DNA of 64,000 nt from an uncultured Prevotella sp. (lineage in GTDB: Bacteria > Bacteroidota > Bacteroidia > Bacteroidales > Bacteroidaceae): the NCBI GenBank assembly GCA_944320355.1, contig CALUHC010000032.1:1-64000 (forward strand), given 5' to 3'. A program made the position numbers and the translations under genes. The notes under the pieces were generated by a model. That model worked only from the letters and a program-made list of their open reading frames with translations, had not been told where the DNA came from and searched no databases. Shown piece by piece: positions 34,032-42,418 of this stretch (positions within the stretch are counted from its first letter, which is position 1; every line of letters starts with the position of its first letter).

Positions 34032-34631
34032 CTACTTCCCGGCATACCAGCCGTTGCGCCTTATCATCTCGGCAACGGCCTTGGGAACGAGCCCGCCGAC
34101 GGGCAATCCCTCGCCAACGCGGCGGCGCACCTCAGTGCTGCTTATGTCCAAGAGCGGCGTGTCGACCACCGTAACGCCCTCGGGAAGCTCCCCGCCGCCA
34201 GCAGTGGCACTCGCCCCGCGGCGCGGATATACGGCTATGGGATAGCGCGCGAGTATGTCGTCGTGGTTGTGCCAGCGCGAGAATCCGGCCCAGTTGTCGC
34301 CGCCGATAAGCAGCGTGAAGTCGCACTGCGGGCAGGTGCGGGCAAGGTGGCACAGCGTGTTCCACGTATACGACGGCCGGGGCAGCCCCAGCTCCACGTC
34401 GCATGGGCGCAACCGCTCCTCGCCTTCGAGCGCGGCGCGCACCATCATCATGCGTGCCGCGTCGTCGAGCAGCCGCTCACCCACCTTGAATGGGTTCTGC
34501 GGCGACACCACAAACCACACCTCGTCCAGCCCGAGCGCGCCGAGAAGGGCGCGCGCAAGGGCTATGTGGCCGTTGTGTATGGGGTTGAACGACCCTCCGA
34601 AGAAGCCTATCCGCTGTCTCTCTCCTGCCAT
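34032..34631 (-). CDS. nadD: Nicotinate-nucleotide adenylyltransferase, 199 aa
   Basis: Adenylates nicotinate mononucleotide in NAD synthesis. The nucleotidyltransferase signature RIGFFGGSFNPIHNGH (residues about 6-21) holds the (H/T)IGH-type site, and the second motif ISSTEVRRRVGEG (about 165-177) contacts ATP. The start MAGERQRIGFF has GGAG upstream; two further ATG/GTG codons up to 34655 are possible. It follows gmk by about 45 bp in the yicC-gmk-nadD order usual in Bacteroidetes. Confidence 0.93.
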   Translation of the reverse strand: MAGERQRIGFFGGSFNPIHNGHIALARALLGALGLDEVWFVVSPQNPFKVGERLLDDAARMMMVRAALEGEERLRPCDVELGLPRPSYTWNTLCHLARTCPQCDFTLLIGGDNWAGFSRWHNHDDILARYPIAVYPRRGASATAGGGELPEGVTVVDTPLLDISSTEVRRRVGEGLPVGGLVPKAVAEMIRRNGWYAGK

Positions 34632-34676
34632 TGCTCCGCCGGTCATCACCTTCACCGCACCGCCATTGCCGCCACG

Positions 34677-35249
34677 TCAGCCGGCGGCAATAAACTCCTT
34701 GACTATGGCCAGGGCCTCGGCCACGGCGCGGTCGAGGTCGTCGTTGACCACCACGCGGTCGAACTCGCCGGCAAAGCCCAGCTCGAACTCAGCCCGCGCC
34801 AGCCTCTGCTCTATCACCTCGGGCGCGTCGGTGCCGCGCCCTTCGAGCCTGCGGCGCAGCTCCTCCACCGACGGCGGCTGTATGAACACGCTCAGGGCGC
34901 GGTCGCCGTAGTGGCGCTTAATGTTGCATCCGCCTTTCACGTCGACATCAAACACCACGTTCTGCCCCGCGTCGAGCTGCCGCTCCACCTGCGACTTCAG
35001 CGTGCCGTAATAGCGGTCTGCATATACTTCCTCGTACTCAAGGAACTCATCGCGGGCTATCCTCTCCCTGAACTCCTCGGGAGTGATGAAGAAGTACTCC
35101 ACGCCGTCGCGCTCCGCGCCCCTCGGCTGCCGGCTCGTGCACGATATGGAGAACGCCAGCCGCAGCTCCTTGTGCTCCATGAGGCGGCCTATCACGGTGC
35201 TCTTGCCCGTTCCGCTCGGCGCTGAAAATATTATAAGTTTGCCTTTCAT
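34677..35249 (-). CDS. gmk: Guanylate kinase, 190 aa
   Basis: Phosphorylates GMP to GDP. It has the P-loop SAPSGTGKST (residues 9-18), the GMP-binding segment SCTSRQPRGAERDGVEYFF, and the VFDVDVKGG motif of the family. Length is standard. It is separated from yicC by 312 bp of repeats, whereas these genes are usually adjacent; nadD follows. Confidence 0.95.
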   Translation of the reverse strand: MKGKLIIFSAPSGTGKSTVIGRLMEHKELRLAFSISCTSRQPRGAERDGVEYFFITPEEFRERIARDEFLEYEEVYADRYYGTLKSQVERQLDAGQNVVFDVDVKGGCNIKRHYGDRALSVFIQPPSVEELRRRLEGRGTDAPEVIEQRLARAEFELGFAGEFDRVVVNDDLDRAVAEALAIVKEFIAAG

Positions 35250-35272
35250 TCGCTTGGGAAAATTATTTTTTG

Positions 35273-35375
35273 GAAGTTAAAGAAGTGGTTTTTAGAAGTT
35301 AAAGAAGTAGTTTTTAGAAGTTAAAGAAGTCAGAGGAAGTTATCACTCCACTGCGTTCCGCTAAGGAGTTAGAGG
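35273..35375. repeat. 22-bp GAAGTTAAAGAAGT tandem repeats and half of the GTTAACTTCC element
   Basis: Three direct copies of GAAGTTAAAGAAGT with TTTTTA links (22-bp period, 35273-35332) are followed by AGGAAGTTATCACTCCACTG and GGAGTTAGAGGACAAATG. The latter matches one arm of the long inverted repeat at 7879-8075. Confidence 0.7.
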
Positions 35376-35419
35376 ACAAATGCTTCGTGAACTGCCATTA
35401 AGTTTCCTGCACCAGAAGT

Positions 35420-35551
35420 AATCATACCTCTGCATTCAGCACTCTAACATCTGCACTAAAGCCAATCATACCTCTTCACTCGTCACTCTAAGCTCTGCGC
35501 TAAAGCTAATCATACCTCTGCATTCAGCACTCTGACATCTGCACTAAACCA
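35420..35551. repeat. 44-bp tandem repeat, three copies
   Basis: Copies start at 35420, 35464 and 35508 with AATCATACCTCT, followed by CAC/CAGCACTCTAA and CTGC(A/G)CTAAA. The outer two copies are almost identical. Related units are found inside the purL coding sequence (61604-61810). No gene lies in 35250-35561. Confidence 0.85.
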
Positions 35552-35561
35552 CCGTCAGGCC

Positions 35562-36437
35562 TCACAGCACGTTCAGCACCTGTTCCTTTATCTGCTCCAG
35601 CTCGTCCTTCATCTTCACGACCACGTTCTGCATTTCGGCGTGGTTGCTCTTAGAGCCGGTGGTGTTTATCTCGCGACCCATCTCCTGCGCTATGAAGCCG
35701 AGCTTCTTTCCCTGCCCGTGGCCGTCCTGCATGGTCTCGCGGAAGTAGCGCAGGTGGTTGGCCAGCCGCTGCTTCTCCTCGCTGATGTCGAGCTTCTCTA
35801 TGTAGTATATCAGCTCCTGCTCCAGCCGGTTCTTGTCATACTCCACTTCGGGTATGCCGCTGAGGCCGTCTATTATGCGCGCCCTTATCTTCTCCACGCG
35901 CTGCTTCTCATAGACCTCAATGCCCGCGAGCAGGGCCTCTATGTTGTCTATCTTCTCTGTGAACTTGCGCTGCAGGGCCGCGCCCTCTTGCGTGCGGAAC
36001 TCCACGAGGCGCGCCAGCGCGTCGCCAATGCCGCATCTCACCGCCTGCCACTCGTCCTCTTCGAGCGTCTCTGTCTCCGTCTTTGTGAGCACGTCGGGCA
36101 GGCGCAGCAGCGTGGCGAACCAGTCTTGCGGCTCGGGTATGCCCGTGCGCGAGGCTATTTCCTTCATCTGCCGGTAGTAGTTCTCCACCAGCGCACTGTT
36201 TATCGGGGTGGCGTCGGCCCCGGCTTCCTTCTCTATCCAGATGTTGAAGTCAACCTTCCCGCGCTCCAGCGCGGCGGCAATAAGGTGGCGTATCTCCATC
36301 TCCTTCTCCCTGTAAAGGGGGGCTATGCGCGTGGACAGGTCGAAACTCTTGCTGTTGAGCGACTTCACCTCCACGCAAATCTTCTTGTCTCCGTATGTCA
36401 CGACAGCCTTGCCGTAACCCGTCATTGATAATATCAT
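35562..36437 (-). CDS. YicC/YloC-family endoribonuclease, 291 aa
   Basis: The N-terminal domain begins MILSMTGYGKA, the family hallmark, and the C-terminal DUF1732 part contains YYIEKLDISEEKQRLANHLRYF and EMGREINTTGSKSNHAEMQNVVVKMKDELEQIKEQ, all strongly conserved in the family. Members are endoribonucleases involved in RNA turnover and small-RNA decay. The gene has its own promoter at 36496 and would be first in the yicC-gmk-nadD unit, though 312 bp of repeats now lie before gmk. Confidence 0.93.
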   Translation of the reverse strand: MILSMTGYGKAVVTYGDKKICVEVKSLNSKSFDLSTRIAPLYREKEMEIRHLIAAALERGKVDFNIWIEKEAGADATPINSALVENYYRQMKEIASRTGIPEPQDWFATLLRLPDVLTKTETETLEEDEWQAVRCGIGDALARLVEFRTQEGAALQRKFTEKIDNIEALLAGIEVYEKQRVEKIRARIIDGLSGIPEVEYDKNRLEQELIYYIEKLDISEEKQRLANHLRYFRETMQDGHGQGKKLGFIAQEMGREINTTGSKSNHAEMQNVVVKMKDELEQIKEQVLNVL

Positions 36438-36495
36438 AGTATGTTCATTACGTTTTTACCGGTCGGCCATGCCGCAAATGGCAGCTTGGCCCGTG

Positions 36496-36503
36496 CAAAG
36501 ATA
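36496..36503 (-). promoter_or_regulatory. -7 promoter element for yicC-gmk-nadD
   Basis: TATCTTTG on the minus strand, 59 bp before the yicC ATG; TTTGCC lies about 20 bp upstream. Confidence 0.65.
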
Positions 36504-36619
36504 ACGCTTTTTCGATAAACGGCAAGGCAAAAGGCGAATTATTTGCCACGGCGGCGGGCGCGATGCCGGGTGCAGACGAATTATCTGTTACAAAACATTG
36601 ATATTCAAATTAAAAGCAC

Positions 36620-36627
36620 TAATTTTG
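36620..36627 (+). promoter_or_regulatory. -7 promoter element for the envelope gene cluster
   Basis: TAATTTTG with TTG about 18 bp upstream; 20 bp before the ATG at 36647. Confidence 0.65.
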
Positions 36628-36646
36628 CAGCAAAATAGCTGAATCG

Positions 36647-38512
36647 ATGAATATCATCCGTCTGATAGGACGACTGCCGGGCTACGTTTTATACCCGATA
36701 AAGAAGAGTCCGGCCTTCTTTGTCTTCATGTTTGTGCTCGGTTATGTGTGCAACCGGCTCGGAACGCCAAAGTTTGAAGACACCGGCGCACTCGAACTCT
36801 TTGTGGACCTCTATGCCCTGTGCCTTGTGCTCTCGTTCATTCCGTGGCGCATAAGGCGATGGGCGAAGGGCATCATCTACGCCGCCATGTACTCCACGTC
36901 CATCGTGGATATGTATTGCTACGTGAAGTTCGGCTCCACCTTCACCCCCACCATGCTGCTCCTCATCGGCGAGACCACCGGCAGCGAGGCCTCAGAGTTC
37001 CTCCGCTCGTATGTGGGCTGGGGCCTGCTCGGCACCGACTTGGGCTGGGTGCTGCTCATCCTGGCCGTGCACATACTCTATAATGTGTTCATGGCGGTGG
37101 CGCGCCGCAAGAAGCTGCGCCTCAACATGGACATGGCCATGGTGCACCGCATGGAGGCCGTGATGCTGCCGCTGCTGGGACTGGTGTGCATTGTGATGCT
37201 GGAGCAGGGCATAGCCAAGCGCGGCGACAACAAGAAAGCCTTCGTAAGGCTGATGACATACGACAACATCGGCGACGTGGAGCACGAGCTGACGCGCCCC
37301 GACAAGGCCGAGCTATACCTGCCCGTATACCGCGTGGCATTCAGCCTCTATGCCAACCGCCTGGCCGCGCGGCAGATAGAGCGGCTCAAGGAGACCACCG
37401 CCGAGATACGGGTGGACAGCTGCTCGTTCCGCAGCCGCAACATTGTGCTCATCATCGGCGAGAGTTACAACCGCCACCACTCGCAGCTCTACGGCTACGG
37501 CAAGCCCACTACGCCGCGCCAGGCGGCGCTCAGTGATGGCGGACGGATGGCGGTGTTCACCGACGTGGTGGCCCCGTGGAACCTCACGAGCTTCGTCTTC
37601 AAGCAAGTGTTCTCGCTCTACACCGTGGGCGACCGCGGCGACTGGTGCGACTATCCGCTCTTCCCCGAGGTGTTCCGCCGCGCGGGCTATCGCGTCACCT
37701 TCATCACAAACCAGTTCCTGCCGCAGGCTGAAGAGGCCGTATATGACTTCAGCGGCGGCTTCTTCCTCAACGACCCGGAGCTGAGCAAGGCGCAGTTCGA
37801 CGTGCGCAACGCCGCCCTGCACGACTTTGACGACGGCGTGCTGGCCGACTATGACCGCCTGCTGGCCGACAGCAGCTTCACCTTCGGCGGCGACAGCACG
37901 GCCAACCTCTTCATCCTACACCTCAAAGGGCAGCACGTGAGCTATGCCCAACGCTACCCGAAAGACCGCAAGAAGTTCTCCGGGGGCGACTACAACGAGC
38001 CTACGCTGACCGCCCACGACAAGCAGGTGATGGCCCACTACGACAACGCCACGCTCTACAACGACTCCATTGTGGGCGAAATCATAGACCGCTTTGCCCG
38101 GCGCGACGCCATAGTGATATATATGCCCGACCACGGCGAGGAGTGCTTTGGCGGCGGACTGCACGTGTACGGGCGCCTGCACTCGGCCGAGGTGGACTAC
38201 CGCCTGGCGCACGAGGAGTTTGAGATACCGTTCTGGATATGGTGGTCGGAGAGCTATGCCGAGAGCCATCCCGACGTGGTGGAGGCCGTGCTCCGTGCGC
38301 GCCGCCGCCCCATGATGACCGACCGGCTGGCGCACACGCTGCTGCATCTGGCCGGGATAGGCAGCCCCCAATACAGAGGCGACTGCGACGTGCTCTCGCC
38401 ACTCTATGACACAGACAGGCCGAGACTGCTGAAAAACAGCGCTGACTACAACAAACTGAAAGCTGAACATGAACTCAAAGGCAAACACAAGGGCGTGGCT
38501 CAACCGCGATGA
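36647..38512 (+). CDS. Membrane phosphoethanolamine transferase-like protein (sulfatase fold), 621 aa
   Basis: Five N-terminal membrane helices (about residues 15-200) are followed by a periplasmic sulfatase/alkaline-phosphatase domain. The nucleophile site is VLIIGESYNRHHSQLYGYGKPTTP in outline, with Ser273 in the place of the usual Thr. Further metal ligands lie in MPDHGEE (about 492-498) and LHVYGR. Related enzymes (EptA/CptA, OpgE) move phosphoethanolamine onto lipid A or glycans; LtaS-like phosphoglycerol transfer is the other option. It overlaps the acyltransferase gene by 44 bp, suggesting a joint role in envelope modification. Confidence 0.85.
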   Translation: MNIIRLIGRLPGYVLYPIKKSPAFFVFMFVLGYVCNRLGTPKFEDTGALELFVDLYALCLVLSFIPWRIRRWAKGIIYAAMYSTSIVDMYCYVKFGSTFTPTMLLLIGETTGSEASEFLRSYVGWGLLGTDLGWVLLILAVHILYNVFMAVARRKKLRLNMDMAMVHRMEAVMLPLLGLVCIVMLEQGIAKRGDNKKAFVRLMTYDNIGDVEHELTRPDKAELYLPVYRVAFSLYANRLAARQIERLKETTAEIRVDSCSFRSRNIVLIIGESYNRHHSQLYGYGKPTTPRQAALSDGGRMAVFTDVVAPWNLTSFVFKQVFSLYTVGDRGDWCDYPLFPEVFRRAGYRVTFITNQFLPQAEEAVYDFSGGFFLNDPELSKAQFDVRNAALHDFDDGVLADYDRLLADSSFTFGGDSTANLFILHLKGQHVSYAQRYPKDRKKFSGGDYNEPTLTAHDKQVMAHYDNATLYNDSIVGEIIDRFARRDAIVIYMPDHGEECFGGGLHVYGRLHSAEVDYRLAHEEFEIPFWIWWSESYAESHPDVVEAVLRARRRPMMTDRLAHTLLHLAGIGSPQYRGDCDVLSPLYDTDRPRLLKNSADYNKLKAEHELKGKHKGVAQPR

Positions 38513-39539
38513 GTGCGCCGCGCTGCGCGGCCTGGCCATCATGGCCATAGTGCTGCACAACTACTGCCACTGGCTGGGCTTTGCCGTGAAGGAGAACGAA
38601 TACACCTTCAACGCCGCCAACAGCGAGCGGCTGTGGGCGGCCGTGGCCTCGCCCGACGCCATGCTGCCCGTGCACCTGCTGTCTTACTTCGGCCACTACG
38701 GCGTGCCGGTGTTCCTCTTCCTGAGCGGCTTCGGCCTCGTGATGAAGTACGAGCGGGGCGCGGCCGTGCCCCAGGCGGGCCGCTTTGTGCGCTACCACTA
38801 CCTGAAGCTGCTGCGCATGATGGTGCCCGGCTTCGTGGCCTTCACCATAGTCGACGCCATCACTCCCGGCGCGTTCCGCTTCCAGGCGGAGTATGTCATA
38901 GCCCAGCTGCTCATGGTCATCAACCTGCTGCCGCAGCCCGACAGAGTGATATGGCCGGGGCCCTACTGGTTCTTCGGCCTCATGATGCAGTTCTACGTGG
39001 TCTACCGGCTGCTGCTCTGCCGCCGCCACTGGGCCTGGGTGGCCGCGCTCGTGGCTGTGTGCTGGGCAGTGCAGGCCGTATGCCCGCCCACGGGCGACGC
39101 GCTGAACCGCCTGCGCTACAACTTCGTGGGCGGTATGCTTGTGTTCGGCGCGGGGCTGCTGGCTGCCCGCCTGCTGCCCGCCTGGCGCATGGTGGCCGTG
39201 GGCAAAGGGGCGTGGGCGGCCGTGGCCGCCGGCGGCACTGCGCTCACGGTGGCCTGCTGCACGTCGTTCGGGGCGTGGCTGTGGGCTCCGCTCATGGTCG
39301 TGGCGGCCTCGGTGGGCGTGGTCAAGGCGCTGCCGGGCGGCGCGCTGCGCGTGCTGTCGTGGCTCGGCGGCATATCGGCGGCCATGTTTGTTGCCCACCC
39401 CTTGCTGCGCAAGGTGTTCATACCCATATCGCGGCGGGGCGACGTCTACGACGGGCTGGTGCTATACATAATAGCCACGGTGGCCGTGTCGTGGATGTTC
39501 ATGTTGGTGATAAACCGCATACCAAAGCCAAAGCCTTAG
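38469..39539 (+). CDS. Acyltransferase family 3 membrane protein, 356 aa
   Basis: About ten membrane helices in the Acyltransferase_3 pattern, with the early motif AALRGLAIMAIVLHNYCHW holding the conserved histidine and a basic R-x10-K segment (RFVRYHYLKLLR, about 96-107). Such enzymes add acetyl or other acyl groups to surface glycans from the cytoplasmic face. The start lies inside the preceding gene (44-bp overlap), as in tightly coupled operons. The acceptor is unknown. A second member of the family begins at 39822, on the far side of array 5. Confidence 0.85.
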   Translation: MNSKANTRAWLNRDECAALRGLAIMAIVLHNYCHWLGFAVKENEYTFNAANSERLWAAVASPDAMLPVHLLSYFGHYGVPVFLFLSGFGLVMKYERGAAVPQAGRFVRYHYLKLLRMMVPGFVAFTIVDAITPGAFRFQAEYVIAQLLMVINLLPQPDRVIWPGPYWFFGLMMQFYVVYRLLLCRRHWAWVAALVAVCWAVQAVCPPTGDALNRLRYNFVGGMLVFGAGLLAARLLPAWRMVAVGKGAWAAVAAGGTALTVACCTSFGAWLWAPLMVVAASVGVVKALPGGALRVLSWLGGISAAMFVAHPLLRKVFIPISRRGDVYDGLVLYIIATVAVSWMFMLVINRIPKPKP

Positions 39540-39610
39540 GCCGCGCGAGCCGTGATGGGAGGCCGCAGCGTCCGTTATGCCGAGCCTTCCGGAACGACCC
39601 GCGCAACAAG

Positions 39611-39709
39611 CTGAGCCTCAACGAGTTGCGAAACGGCACGTTTTGGCCTCCAAAACGACCCGTTTTGCACGGTGAAACGGCACGTTTCAGAGTGCGAAAC
39701 GGCCCGTTT
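39611..39709 (+). repeat. 22-bp-phased palindrome array 5
   Basis: Leader CTGAGCCTCAA (39611-39621) plus a 9-nt linker; units at 39631, 39653, 39675 and 39697 with cores GCA, ACC, GCA and GCC. The array is located between two co-directional acyltransferase genes. Confidence 0.9.
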
Positions 39710-39821
39710 TGCAAAACCGCCAGCCACACCCCCCAAAACGGGGTGCCACGACCGGCATGAGACAACGCACGGCGCCGCAACGCGCGGCAGGCCGGACGAG
39801 ACAACGAAAGAATATCATACA

Positions 39822-40916
39822 ATGGACAAGACGCAACATAACTTCGACTGTCTGAGCCGCCACCGGGGCGCGCTCATGGGCGCGGCCATGCTCATGGTCA
39901 TACTGTTCCACGTGGGCGGGATGCGCCACGACACCCTGCTCTACTGCCTCAGCCGTTGCGGCAACGTGGGTGTCGACGTGTTCCTGTTCCTCAGCGGCAT
40001 AGGGCTGTGGTTCTCGTGGAAGACTGGCGGTGCCAAATTGAGAATGGAGAATGGAGAATTGAGAAGCGATGCCGATGGAAACAGCAAGCAGGGAAACGCA
40101 CAGCCATATTCTCAATTCTCAACTCTCAATTCTCAATTAATCCGCTTTTTCCGTCGCCGCTACGTCCGCGTATATCCCGCGTGGCTGGTAGTTGCCTGCA
40201 TATATTACATACCGATGTATCTCGACGGGCGGGCCACGCTGGGCGACACGGTGCTGTCGGTGGCCGTAAACTGGGGCTTCTGGCAGCACGACGAGCTTAC
40301 GTTCTGGTTCATCCCGGCCATAATGATGCTCTACACCGTGGCCCCTGCCTATATGGTTCTCATCGGCCGCCACGCCGAGTGGCGGTGGATGCCGGTGGCG
40401 GCCATGCTGCTCTGCGTGCTCGTGCAGTACTGGCCGCCGCTCCACTCGGCGGTGGGCCACCTCGAAATCTTCTTCAGCCGCATACCCATCTTCCTCATTG
40501 GCATCAACGCCGGGCAGTGGGTCATGGAGCGGCGGCCGCTGAGCCGCGCCGCGTGGTGGCTGCTCGCGCTGCTCCTGGCCATGAGCCTGCTGGTGTGCGT
40601 CAACTTCGAGGACGGGCTGCGCGGGCGCTTCCCGCTGTTCATGGAGCGCATGGCCTACATCCCGCTCGCGGTGAGCCTCTCGCTGCTGCTGTGCCGGCTG
40701 ATGGACAGCCTGCCGCGCCGCGTGGTGGCCGCGCTGGCCTTCGTGGGCGGCATCAGCCTTGAGATGTACCTCATACACGCACAGTTCGTGCTGCTGCCCG
40801 TGCAGCGCCTGCACCTCGGCTACTGGCCCACGGCGGCCATCGTGATAGTGGCGGCCGGCGCGCTGGCGTGGCTCCTGCACAAGGCTGTGGGGATATTTGC
40901 AAGTAAAATGTCTTAG
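39822..40916 (+). CDS. Acyltransferase family 3 membrane protein with low-complexity insertion, 364 aa
   Basis: Acyltransferase_3 pattern again: RHRGALMGAAMLMVILFHVGG with the catalytic-type histidine (His30), VDVFLFLSGIGLWFSWK, and about ten membrane helices. Between SWKTGG and IRFFRRRYVRVYP, which are normally close together, lies an insertion of about 36 residues (71-106). It is encoded by AATTGAGAA-type direct and inverted repeats (40032-40139), and its translation (RMENGELRSD, SQFSTLNSQL) has no protein character. It sits in a cytoplasmic loop and so may be tolerated. The start at 39822 excludes upstream frame that runs through array 5. Confidence 0.85.
   Translation: MDKTQHNFDCLSRHRGALMGAAMLMVILFHVGGMRHDTLLYCLSRCGNVGVDVFLFLSGIGLWFSWKTGGAKLRMENGELRSDADGNSKQGNAQPYSQFSTLNSQLIRFFRRRYVRVYPAWLVVACIYYIPMYLDGRATLGDTVLSVAVNWGFWQHDELTFWFIPAIMMLYTVAPAYMVLIGRHAEWRWMPVAAMLLCVLVQYWPPLHSAVGHLEIFFSRIPIFLIGINAGQWVMERRPLSRAAWWLLALLLAMSLLVCVNFEDGLRGRFPLFMERMAYIPLAVSLSLLLCRLMDSLPRRVVAALAFVGGISLEMYLIHAQFVLLPVQRLHLGYWPTAAIVIVAAGALAWLLHKAVGIFASKMS
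40032..40139. repeat. AATTGAGAA-type repeat inserted in frame in an acyltransferase gene
   Basis: Left arm 40036-40065 (AATTGAGAATGGAGAATGG and on) and right arm 40107-40138 (TCTCAATTCTCAACTCTC and on) are reverse complements in outline. About 40 bp of unrelated sequence separates them. Confidence 0.85.
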
Positions 40917-40929
40917 CCATGTTTTCGAT

Positions 40930-41808
40930 ATGACGAATATAATAAAGCTGATGAGGCCCTGGCAGTGGGTCAAGAACCTCTTCGTGTTCGTTCCGGTGTT
41001 CTTCGGCGGCTCGCTGACCGACAGCCGTTGCCTCCTCGTGTCGCTGGCGGTGTTCGTGGCTTTCAGCCTCGCGTCATCGGCAGTCTACTGCCTCAACGAC
41101 ATCATCGACGCCGACGACGACCGCCGCCACCCAGACAAGTGCCGCCGCCCGGTGGCCTCAGGCGCCGTGACCGTGGCGCAGGCATACGCGCTTATGGGCG
41201 CGCTTGCGGCGCTCTCGGCCACGCTTGTGGCCGCGCTCCCCTCGGTCGGGCTGCGCGTGGCATGGGTAGTGGCCGGCTACATAGCCCTCAACGTGGCCTA
41301 TTGCCTGTGGCTCAAGCGCCACTCCGTAATCGATGTGTGCGTCATTGCCTTCGGCTTCGTGCTGCGGCTGCTCGCCGGAGGCGTGGCCACGGGCATCGCG
41401 CTGAGCAAGTGGATAGTGCTGATGACGTTTCTGCTCACGCTCTTCCTCGCGCTGGCAAAGCGCCGCGACGACGTGTTGCGCATGAACAAGACCGGCCGTG
41501 CGCCGCGCAAGAACACCTCGCGCTACAACCTCACGTTCATGAACCAGGCCATAACGATAACGGCCTCGGTCACGGTGGTGTGCTATGTCATGTACACCGT
41601 GTCGCCGGAGGTGGCCGAAAGCCTTGGCACAGACCACCTGTACCTCACCAGCGTCTTCGTCATCATGGGGCTGCTGCGCTACATACAGATAGCCGTGGTG
41701 GACGAGAAGAGCGGCGACCCCACGGCCGTGGCACTGCACGACCGCTTCACACAGGTGGTGGTGCTGTGCTGGGGGCTGTCTTTCTTCATACTTATATACT
41801 TAGTCTAA
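40930..41808 (+). CDS. UbiA-family prenyltransferase (decaprenyl-phosphate phosphoribosyltransferase-like), 292 aa
   Basis: Membrane enzyme of the UbiA superfamily, nearest in type to decaprenyl-phosphate phosphoribose synthase of mycobacteria. The start MTNIIKLMRPWQWVKNLFVF, the aspartate motif NDIIDADDD (Asn56 to Asp64) and the segment RHPDKCRRPVASG are typical of that branch, as is the loop FLALAKRRDD-x16-YN near residue 180. It would transfer phosphoribose from PRPP to a polyprenyl phosphate. It overlaps functionally with the next gene: the HAD protein starts 4 bp after its stop. Confidence 0.8.
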   Translation: MTNIIKLMRPWQWVKNLFVFVPVFFGGSLTDSRCLLVSLAVFVAFSLASSAVYCLNDIIDADDDRRHPDKCRRPVASGAVTVAQAYALMGALAALSATLVAALPSVGLRVAWVVAGYIALNVAYCLWLKRHSVIDVCVIAFGFVLRLLAGGVATGIALSKWIVLMTFLLTLFLALAKRRDDVLRMNKTGRAPRKNTSRYNLTFMNQAITITASVTVVCYVMYTVSPEVAESLGTDHLYLTSVFVIMGLLRYIQIAVVDEKSGDPTAVALHDRFTQVVVLCWGLSFFILIYLV

Positions 41809-41812
41809 GGCA

Positions 41813-42418
41813 ATGGACAAGAAACAGGAAATATGTGCTTTCGACTTCGACGGCACGCTGACAAAGGGCGATACGTTCATGCCCTTTCTCTACGCCATGC
41901 ACGGCAGGCGCCGCGTATGGTCGGAAATGGTGAAATACCTGCCCATGCTCGTGCTGATGAAGCTGCGCCTCTATCCCAACGGAAAGGCCAAGGAGAAGGT
42001 GTTCGGGAACTTCTGCGCCAAGATGGAAGAGGCGAAGTTCGACTGGTTCTGCGACCGGTTCGCCAATATGCACGCCGACATCATGCGCCCGGAAGGCATG
42101 GAAGCCGTGAGGCGGGCAGTGGAGTCGGGGGCCACGGTGATAGTGGTCACGGCGAGCATTGACAAGTGGGTGAGGCCGTTTTTCAAGGAGTTTGGCAACA
42201 AGGTGACCGTGCTCGGCACGCGGCTGGAGTTCCGCAACGACGAAACCACGGGCCGCTTTGACGGCAAGAACTGCTACGGCCCGGAGAAGGCAAGGCGCAT
42301 CCTGGAGCTGTTTCCCGACAGGCAGTCCTACCGTCTCACGGCCTACGGCGACAGCCGGGGCGACCGCGAGATGCTGACCATGGCCGACGTGGCCCACCAC
42401 AAACCGTTCAGACGATGA
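41813..42418 (+). CDS. HAD-IB family phosphatase, 201 aa
   Basis: Cytoplasmic haloacid dehalogenase-type phosphatase. The first motif DFDGTLTKGD has nucleophile Asp11 and acid Asp13. The second is VTAS (about 108-111) and the third GDSRGDREM (about 181-189). A cap of about 85 helical residues fits the phosphoserine phosphatase-like IB group. Its position between a phosphoribosyl-prenyl synthase-like gene and a membrane protein, with gaps of 4 bp and a 4-bp overlap, suggests removal of the 5-phosphate from polyprenyl-phosphoribose, the step done in mycobacteria by another phosphatase family. This is an inference from context. Confidence 0.85.
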   Translation: MDKKQEICAFDFDGTLTKGDTFMPFLYAMHGRRRVWSEMVKYLPMLVLMKLRLYPNGKAKEKVFGNFCAKMEEAKFDWFCDRFANMHADIMRPEGMEAVRRAVESGATVIVVTASIDKWVRPFFKEFGNKVTVLGTRLEFRNDETTGRFDGKNCYGPEKARRILELFPDRQSYRLTAYGDSRGDREMLTMADVAHHKPFRR

